DNA of 64,000 nt from Argentina anserina (taxonomy: Eukaryota > Streptophyta > Magnoliopsida > Rosales > Rosaceae). Positions within the stretch are counted from its first letter, which is position 1. Every line of letters starts with the position of its first letter. The notes below the pieces were generated by a model. The model searched no databases, was not told the origin of the DNA, and was given only the letters and a program-made list of their open reading frames with translations. Where the stretch lies: assembly GCF_933775445.1 (NCBI RefSeq), contig NC_065876.1, forward strand, positions 1,984,001 through 2,048,000. Reading direction: 5' to 3'. The position numbers were made by a program, and so were the translations under genes. This document shows, piece after piece, positions 57,360 through 64,000 of the stretch.

Positions 57360-57680
57360 AATCGTACGTATACGTACAGAAATACGTATTAATATTTATA
57401 CGTACATAAATACGTATTAATATTTATACGTACAGAAATACATATTAGTATTTATACGTACAGAAATACGTATATAATATTTATACGTACAGAAATACGT
57501 ATTAATATTTATACGTACAGAAATACGTATTTATATTTATACGTACAGAAATACGTATATAATATTTATACGTACAGAAATATGCATATAGTATTTATAC
57601 GTACAGAACTACGTATATAATATTTATACGTACAGAACTACGTATATAATATTTATACGTACAGAAATACGTATTAATTG
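57360..57680 (+). repeat. tandem array in LTR, about 11 copies of a 27-30 bp unit
   Basis: The unit is built on atacgtacagaaatacgtat plus an AT spacer (taatattt variants). The TACGTA-like ends make each unit partly palindromic. Copies differ by point changes and small indels. Confidence 0.9.
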
Positions 57681-58316
57681 CATATTTGTACAGTATCTGG
57701 GAATAGTAACAGTGAATAGTACCACTGAACAGTAACTTCGTAAAACCGAAAATTGCTGAACAGTAACCGATTATTACTGTTTCGGCATTTAAAGGTTACG
57801 AAACGATTCTAAATTCTTTTCTTATCTGTTCAAGGTGATCATTAAATCGAGGAAGGAAATTATCTTCGGAAATTGTGGGATTCACGCTCAAGTCAATGAG
57901 GTGAGTAAAATCTCACTGAATTACGAATCTACCCTCGTGGTGATTCAACATTTTTGCAAGTGTGTTTATTTAATGAATTACAACATGTATATAACTTAGT
58001 GGACTACGTATATATAGTATAATGGTAATAAATACATATATATATATATAGTTCATTAAATTACATACTGTTATTAATTCATTAAAATTAGTCATTTCGG
58101 TGACAGAAAAATTGTGCATGTGTGATTTTAATGGTACGATATGATGTGAGATTATCGTACGTAATTTTTCAGGTGTTTATGAAATATGACATGTATATGA
58201 TATAGTGGACTATGTATATATTGTATAAATGGTAAATAAATACGAATATATATAGTTTGCTATATAATATACTGTTATGATTTTTATTGTGGATATATTG
58301 TGAAAGTTTTAAAACG

Positions 58317-58520
58317 TACAATATGATGAGTGATTATTGTACATGATTTTATCACGGAAAATGTGAAATATTGTGATTTGTCTTCAGACGTGATGTGTGG
58401 TACAATATGATGTGAGATTATTGTACATGTGATTTTATCACGGAAAATGTGAAATATTGTGATTTGTCTTCGGACGTGATGTGTGGTACAATATGATGTG
58501 AGATTATTGTACATGTGAGG
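58317..58520 (+). repeat. tandem array in LTR, about 2.4 copies of an 84-86 bp unit
   Basis: Units begin at 58317, 58401 and 58487 with tacaatatgatg and contain TTATCACGGAAAATGTGAAA and GACGTGATGTGTGG. A looser related pair of blocks with GTGGACTA(C/T)GTATATA lies upstream at about 57980-58080 and 58190-58260. Confidence 0.85.
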
Positions 58521-59248
58521 CAAGTCGGAACCTAGCCTTTGGCCGGGCGAAAGTTACGATACAGTTAGAGCTCTTGTCTGTCTGCCATAGTACTGCATGG
58601 GAGGTAACGGGTGGTTATCTGCTCATGGGTACTCAGCTTGTTTTGGATGTTGGGTGGCGGGTGGTTACCCAACATCAGCGGTATACTAAGTGAGGGGTAA
58701 CAGATGTGTACCAGCGCTCATTAGTTACCATTTTGTGAAAGTATTAGAGTAACCAGATGGGTTGCTCGTTTTCTCATGATTTTCATTATACTGTGTTGAT
58801 GTGGAGTTGTGTCTTTTATGAGACGAGAGTTATTTTAATATTTTACTCATACGAGCTGTAAAGCTTACCGGGTTTGTGTTGCAATCCCGGTGCACCAATT
58901 TCAATGGTGTAGGGGATACTTCCGCAGGTGCTGAGTAGTGGTAATTGAGTGACGACTCCGAAGACTCGAAGTCGATTGCATCCAGTCGTGGTGAGGTTCC
59001 AGCGTGGATTGTGTGTGAGATTTGGTGTGATTTTATTTGTGAGGTTGTTGTGAGGATTATACAATTCCATTTGTTATATGTTGAATTATCATTTGGGTTT
59101 GTAATAATCGGCTTGACTGAGTTATATTTTAAACTCAGATGTGATCCGCTGCGACATTAAAATGATTTCGATTTCATTGAGATTATTTTGTGTTTAACGA
59201 TTTTAAGATTTTGAGTTTTTAAGCTCGAAATTTTAGGGTCGTTACAGT

Positions 59249-59261
59249 TGGTATCAGAGCC
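59249..59261 (+). promoter_or_regulatory. primer-binding site, initiator tRNA-Met type
   Basis: TGGTATCAGAGCC starts two bases after the LTR's terminal CA. It matches the complement of the 3' end of plant initiator tRNA-Met, the standard primer for plant LTR elements. Confidence 0.9.
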
Positions 59262-61254
59262 TAAGTGCGTATTTGGCGATTACCAATACCATCCGGGAGC
59301 GATGATCCCACTGCAGGCGGGCTCCCATCACATGCTCCTCGGTATTGATATGTTGTCGGGTACGCGAGAGTGTTAGGAGCCATACCTTATGGTTTGGTCC
59401 TGTAGAGAGTATTGTGACAATATTCCAATGATTCACCTTCTTCTGAAATTTCATGATTGATATTGGTTGGATCTATTTTGTCGAATTCGAGACTTCACAT
59501 GTATGACTGAGTGTTAATTGTTGAATGGTGATGAATTTGGAAAATGGTCGTGGACAGGGTCGAGGCCGAGTTAGGGCTGAAGGCCGAGTCTGCAATGTGG
59601 AGAACCTTTATGAGGAGGCTGCTCCACTGGAAAGACAAGTTGATCTTGTTGCTATCGTTAGAAACGATAGTCGTGTGTTGAGGTTGATCAAGGACAGGAG
59701 TGAGCTGCTAGTGCTGTCATTTCATGACGCTTGGATCATGTGGTAGCGGACCATTGGATTGAGAGTATTGGGACTTACTTGGTAATGATTGAGTACTCTG
59801 AGTTAGAGAAGACGATGATAGCCACATTCATTTATTGATAGTTGGCAGTGGAGGGGTTATGATTGATTCCTACGCCCATGGGAAACTCTTTATGTGTCAC
59901 TTCACTTTTGGAGTGTCCCTCGAAATTGGAGACAATGAAAGGCTTATCCTATTGTGATTGGAAGTAGAGAGTTCTCTGCTTATTTGATAGTGATTCCGAA
60001 CCACACCATGATGTGATCTGAGGAATCGATTGGTTGAGGCTGCAGTACGCGGTGATTGATTGTTTTGACATGGTGGGTTCTTTCGTAGACCCAGGAAACC
60101 AGAGTTTCGTATCTCTGACTCGAGTCAGATAATGCCATGAGAGTTTGAGTCATAGCATATGTTGAGTATGGGGATCTGAAGCAGCTATCACAGACATCGT
60201 TGTGATGTCTGAGTAAAATGAGACGTTTCCGGAGATACTGTGTTATAGCACCTATAACGAAGACGCCGTATGGATGGGACAAATGAATTCAAAGACTTAA
60301 TGACTGGTGATCAGTTTAGAGAGGCTACAATACTCTCTGAGTTTGACATGCGATCCAGATACTGGAATGCTAACAGGTTGGAGTATATAGTTACCTATCA
60401 GGGCAGAGAACTGTCAAGGAGACTTGATGGAGAGCGTTGACCCTATGTTGAGGGATGTTCAGTGTTTAAATGTTGAGGACTAGATTTTAGTTATGCAACT
60501 AATCTAGAGTTGTGTAGACCATAGGTTGGAAGTGGTTAACGAAAATTTTCGTGACTAGCATCTCTAACGCTATTGGTAACAGAGTGGTAGGGCGTATGAT
60601 ACGTCCATAAAGTGGTAATGCAATTATTGAATTGAGATTCACTTTTTGTCGACGTGACATTCCAAACTTGTTTTGGTTCGACTATAGACAATTGATGTTA
60701 CACATTGTTCTTGGCTGAGCGAGAAATATAAGGTGATGGAGAAATCTCAATGTGGCGATATGAATTAATTATTTGCTAGATGAGCATTTAAATGAGAACG
60801 CTGGTCTTTCAGGATTTAATTATTTTGGTGTTGGGGATTGGAACTTCACAATGCCACAGGTCCAAATGAGACGCAATGGCGGTGAAGTAACTCTGTTGAA
60901 GATAAGGTATGAGATGACCTTAGCTTAGTGGTGTTTTAACGAATTGGTCGTGACAAGTACCTTCTAACTGGTAAGGAAATGGTTGAGGACTAAATTTTCT
61001 TTTCAACTGTAAGTAGCGTCAGTGTTGGAGACTTAAAGGTTCTTTTCCTCTATGCATCAGATTGTTTATTTTTGGATAAGGGGAAGTTGACTGAAGTGTT
61101 CAACAAGGGATACCTTTTACAATAAAGAGTAATCAATTATATTACTGCTTGCAGAGAAGTTATTTTGGCCGAATGCGTTGGCCATGAGGGTTCTTAACGA
61201 AAGTAAAGAAACAACTGTTTAGAGTGGTGGTATAGCGATCATTTTGGGTTAGTT
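59262..61254 (+). pseudogene. decayed gag and early pol of the chromovirus
   Basis: There is no long open frame. Recognisable scraps in changing frames include a Gly/Arg-rich start at about 59530-59590 (NGRGQGRGRVRAEGR) and a gag-like VADHWIESIG segment at about 59740. A possible RNase H scrap with YSDH lies at about 61231-61242, just before the intact frame. The interval is about 2 kb, shorter than the gag-protease-RT portion such elements normally need, so deletion as well as point mutation has occurred. Described only as remnants. Confidence 0.65.
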
Positions 61255-62922
61255 TTGAGGAGATGGATGGAACTCCTCAAGGACTATGACTTCACATTAG
61301 AGTACCACCCGGGGAAGGCAAATGTGGTGGCTGATGCCTTGAGCAGAAAACCGAGAGGCGTAGTAGCTTCACTTATGGTCCAGGAATGGTTCATGCTAGA
61401 AGCTGCATCAGAGTTTGATTTGGTACCATCGGGAGGAAAACCAAGGGTCTTTCTTGGTAGTGTCACAGTGCAACCCACATTGATCACGAGGATCATACAG
61501 GGTCAGGCGCAGGATAGGCACTCACGAGCGAAGTTGGCGGAGCTTGTAGTTGATACGCTTGACGAGTGTCCTTCTGAGTGGAGAGTTGGACCCGATGGAG
61601 GGTTGAGGTTTGGGGCAAGATTGTGTGTCCCAGATTGTGATGACCTTCGGGAGGAGGTTCTTCGTACGGCACATCGTTCACGCTATACCGTCCACCTAGG
61701 GAACACCAAGATGTACAAGGACCTATACAGACAATTCTGGTGGAACGGTATGAAGAAAGATGTAGCAGAGTTTGTATCGAAGTGCCTTACATGTCAGCAA
61801 GTGAAAGCAGAACATCAACGACCAGCTGGGATGTTGAAACCACTGACTATTCCTCTTTGGAAGTGGGAGCAGATATCGATGGATTTTGTGACCGGATTAC
61901 CTAGATCGAAGAAGGGTCACGATGCCATATGGGTGATTGTCGATCGGTTGACGAAGTCGGCACATTTTCTTCCAGTGTTGATGAAGTACTCAGTGGACGT
62001 GTTTGGGAAGCTATGTGTGGATGAGGTAGTGAGACTTCATGGTGCTCCAGCTTCTATTGTTTCTGATAGAGATGCGCGTTTCACTTCGAAGTTCTGGGGT
62101 GGTTTGCAGAAGGCGATGGGCACCACCTTGGATATGAGTACAGCTTTTCACCCTCAGACCGATGGACAGACGGAAAGGGTGAATCAGGTGATGGAAGACA
62201 TGTTGAGAGCATGTGTGTTGGATTTCAAGGGTAGCTGGGAAGATCATTTGAGATTGATTGAGTTTGCCTACAACAACAGCTACCATTCTAGCATTGGCAT
62301 GGCACCGTATGAGGCACTTTATGGTAGACCATGTCGATCTCCGATCTGTTGGGCCGAAGTTGGCGATGAGGCACTGATGGGCCCAGAGGTGGTTCAGGAA
62401 ACCACGGAGAAGATCTCGATCATTCGAGATAGAATCCGAACCGCTCAGAGTAGACAGAAGAGCTATGCAGGCCTGAAGAGGAGACATGTGGAGTTTGAGA
62501 TCGGTGATCGGGTGTTCTTGAAAGTTTCGCCTATGAGGGGTGTAGTGAGATTTGGCAAGAAGGGAAAGTTAGCACCGAGGTACGTTGGACCCTTTGAGAT
62601 ACTCGAGAAGGTGGGCGAACTAGCATATCGACTAGCCTTGCCTACTAGCATGTCGGGCGTTCACAATGTCTTCCACATTTCCATGTTGAGGAAGTATGTA
62701 CCAGATGAGTCACATGTGATCGATTATAGCACCATTGAGGTGAAGGAAAATGCCACTTTTGTTGTCGAACCGGTTCGTATTCTGGATAGGTCCACCAAGA
62801 AGCTTCGGAGGAAAGACGTGGAGCTAGTCAAGGTATTGTGGAGTCACCATGACGAGGGTGATGCATCTTGGGAGCTAGAGTCAGACATGATGACTAGATA
62901 TCCACAGTTGTTTGTTGAGTGA
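61255..62922 (+). CDS. chromovirus pol fragment: RNase H end, integrase, chromodomain-like tail
   Basis: This is an uninterrupted 556-codon frame (no internal stop). It enters at the RNase H C-terminus (RRWMELLKDYDF...HPGKANVVADALSRK) with a TTG at the open-frame edge, not an ATG. Next is the integrase HHCC zinc region (AHRSRYTVH...CLTCQQ). The catalytic core follows, with all three acidic residues visible: Asp in MDFVTGLP, Asp in SDRDARF, and Glu in GQTERVNQ. The C-terminal GPFEILEKVGELAYRL module ends in a chromodomain-like segment (VKVLWSHHDEGDASWELE). Integrase inserts element cDNA, and the chromodomain is thought to bias insertion toward marked chromatin. With no start codon or upstream frame it is unlikely to be expressed as a normal polyprotein. 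Confidence 0.93.
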   Translation: MRRWMELLKDYDFTLEYHPGKANVVADALSRKPRGVVASLMVQEWFMLEAASEFDLVPSGGKPRVFLGSVTVQPTLITRIIQGQAQDRHSRAKLAELVVDTLDECPSEWRVGPDGGLRFGARLCVPDCDDLREEVLRTAHRSRYTVHLGNTKMYKDLYRQFWWNGMKKDVAEFVSKCLTCQQVKAEHQRPAGMLKPLTIPLWKWEQISMDFVTGLPRSKKGHDAIWVIVDRLTKSAHFLPVLMKYSVDVFGKLCVDEVVRLHGAPASIVSDRDARFTSKFWGGLQKAMGTTLDMSTAFHPQTDGQTERVNQVMEDMLRACVLDFKGSWEDHLRLIEFAYNNSYHSSIGMAPYEALYGRPCRSPICWAEVGDEALMGPEVVQETTEKISIIRDRIRTAQSRQKSYAGLKRRHVEFEIGDRVFLKVSPMRGVVRFGKKGKLAPRYVGPFEILEKVGELAYRLALPTSMSGVHNVFHISMLRKYVPDESHVIDYSTIEVKENATFVVEPVRILDRSTKKLRRKDVELVKVLWSHHDEGDASWELESDMMTRYPQLFVE

Positions 62923-62945
62923 GTTTGAATTTCGGGACGAAATTC

Positions 62946-62960
62946 CTTTAAGGGGGGTAG
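62946..62960 (+). promoter_or_regulatory. polypurine tract
   Basis: An AAGGGGGGTAG-type purine run lies immediately upstream of the 3' LTR, the expected site for plus-strand priming. Confidence 0.85.
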
Positions 62961-62962
62961 AA

Positions 62963-64000
62963 TGTAATAACCCTAAATTTCAAATACGATTTTGAATTAA
63001 TTTGAATTCTATAAAATTTGGAATTTTATTATGTTTGGAAGTGATTGGTTGCGACGTTATAAAACGAGCGACGGATACGTTCTCGGAACGTTAAATTGAA
63101 AAACGTTACGTCTCCGCAACGTATATATCGACTTTTATTACATCGCTCGGTTGCGAAAACTTTCTTCACGAAAGTTGTAGAGCTCGTCGATACGAATTCG
63201 TGAGTATGTGACGCATTCGAATCGGACGTCGTACGGAAAAGTTATTAACGTCGGAAGTTAGTTTCCGATTTTGGGAACGAGTATATAAAGAACTTTTCTG
63301 ATTTAGGGTTTCCATTTGTGGAAATCCCTCTCTCTCTCCTCACTCTCTCCGCCTCCCTCTGTTCTCTCTCCCCGAAACCCTCACCCCCTCCAGAAATTTC
63401 CCCTCCAAGATCGGACGAACTCCGGCTCCGTGCTTCTCACCGCCGGTCGCCACACCACCACAAGCTCGACTGCGTCCCCTCCGAGGCAAGACGCGCCTCC
63501 CTTCATCGTCGTGGATCGTCACCGTGCTCCTCCATTCTCTGCAACACACCGCCGTCGTACAAGCCTGCCTTTGACGAAGCTAGGGTGCAACACAGGTGCA
63601 CCTCCATCAACCCTCAAGGCACGGCGCCATCTACGAACGTAGGGAGAGACACGACGACTCACCTCCGCAAGAAATTGACACGATCGGCGACGAATCCGAC
63701 GGTTCAAACGTTGTTTGAGGTGAGGGATTAGTTTAGCATGATTTGTGTGTTGTGTGTGTGAATTTTTGGATGATTTGGAGTGGAGATGTTGGAGATCGGA
63801 GGTGGAAGGAAGAAGAGCGGGTACCGCCGCTCTAGGCGGCGCGTGGGAGTGCGTGGGGAGAGTAGGAGGCGGCGTGAGGCCGTGGCGGAGAAGAGGGGGG
63901 AAAAAGGGAGAGAAATGGGGCGGCGGAGGCGTGCTACGCGCCGTCCCTGGGTTCGGCGCGTGTGCCTCACGCGCTGCCACAGTGAGTGGCGCGTGAGCGT
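62963..64000 (+). repeat. 3' LTR, first 1038 bp
   Basis: It aligns without gaps to the 5' LTR at an offset of 6899 bp. By eye I find five substitutions (near 63140, 63555, 63736, 63821 and 63833). The remaining two thirds are beyond the window. Confidence 0.93.

Larger units (their letters stand above)
56064..59246 (+). repeat. 5' LTR, 3183 bp
   Basis: The U3 portion is short, with a TATA-like box AGTATATAAA at 56381-56390. Initiation is then expected near 56410, so most of the LTR would be transcribed leader. Beyond that lie a pyrimidine-rich then very GC-rich block (56410-57170), an AT-rich stretch, two internal tandem arrays, and a unique right end. Frames of up to 137 codons inside start with non-ATG codons and show no domain. 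Confidence 0.92.
56064..64000 (+). mobile_element. Ty3/gypsy chromovirus (Tekay/Del-like), defective, 3' LTR cut by window end
   Basis: The layout is 5' LTR (56064-59246), primer-binding site, about 2 kb of decayed gag and early pol, an intact integrase frame, polypurine tract, and 3' LTR from 62963. Both LTRs begin TGTAATAACCC and the 5' one ends GTTACA, the usual TG..CA borders. The 4-5 bases before the left LTR (gaacc) are the candidate target duplication, but the right partner lies outside the window. Protease and a continuous reverse transcriptase are absent. Clade placement rests on the C-terminal chromodomain-like segment of the integrase frame. Confidence 0.93.

Noticed and set aside
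59980..60282. 100-codon minus-strand frame inside the retrotransposon
   Set aside because: Antisense to decayed gag sequence, with no recognisable motif.

Overview
The window is nuclear DNA of a flowering plant. Almost every gene is broken by short AT-rich introns with GT..AG borders, UTRs carry their own introns, microsatellites are common, and plant-only families are present (ZAT-type QALGGH zinc finger, NAC, PSPG-box glycosyltransferase). A eudicot is the best fit. A rosid such as a member of the Rosaceae is only an impression from overall protein similarity and is not demonstrated.

Layout. 1-2.7 kb: 5' two thirds or so of a coiled-coil protein gene (-), running off the left edge. 3.2-5.0 kb: a U1-type zinc-finger gene (-) with signs of decay. 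6.2-7.7 kb: a four-finger ZAT-like repressor with an EAR motif (-). 8.5-13.8 kb: gene-poor DNA with a SINE-like copy and a MITE-like element. 13.9-15.7 kb: a SANT/Myb-like chromatin-type protein (-). 17.0-17.4 kb: a second SINE-like copy. 18.6-21.3 kb: a predicted N-acylated LRR protein (-). 22.1-30.6 kb: the spliceosomal DEAH helicase of the PRP2/DHX16 class in about 27 coding exons (-). 31.6-34.3 kb: UDP-glucose 6-dehydrogenase (-). 35.8-36.3 kb: a small uncharacterised plant protein (+). 36.8-41.2 kb: diacylglycerol kinase of the DGK1/2 type (-). 42.8-44.3 kb: two inverted-repeat elements. 45.2-46.5 kb: ribosomal protein eS19 (-). 47.4-49.0 kb: an aberrant short NAC gene (+). 49.3-50.9 kb: a UGT83A-like glycosyltransferase (-). 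51.7-52.3 kb: an Asterix-like ER protein (-), head to head with a 302-residue uncharacterised plant protein (52.9-55.7 kb, +). A long foldback element lies between their start codons. 56.1 kb to the right edge: a Ty3/gypsy chromovirus with a 3.18-kb 5' LTR, ruined gag/protease/RT, an intact integrase plus chromodomain-like reading frame, and the first 1.04 kb of the 3' LTR.

The genes are mostly unrelated housekeeping and regulatory functions (splicing, translation, membrane-protein biogenesis, cell-wall sugar supply, lipid signalling, transcription). They do not form a pathway or cluster. I rebuilt exon structures by hand from splice signals and reading-frame continuity. Six spliced genes (SANT, LRR, DGK, eS19, Asterix-like, the 302-residue protein) and the UGT give uninterrupted frames with summed lengths divisible by three.

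I do not see a new multi-gene system. The items most worth a second look are the chromovirus (nearly identical LTRs around a broken gag/RT but an intact integrase), the foldback element in a divergent promoter, the two inverted-repeat elements at 42.8-44.3 kb, the decaying zinc-finger gene, and the truncated NAC.
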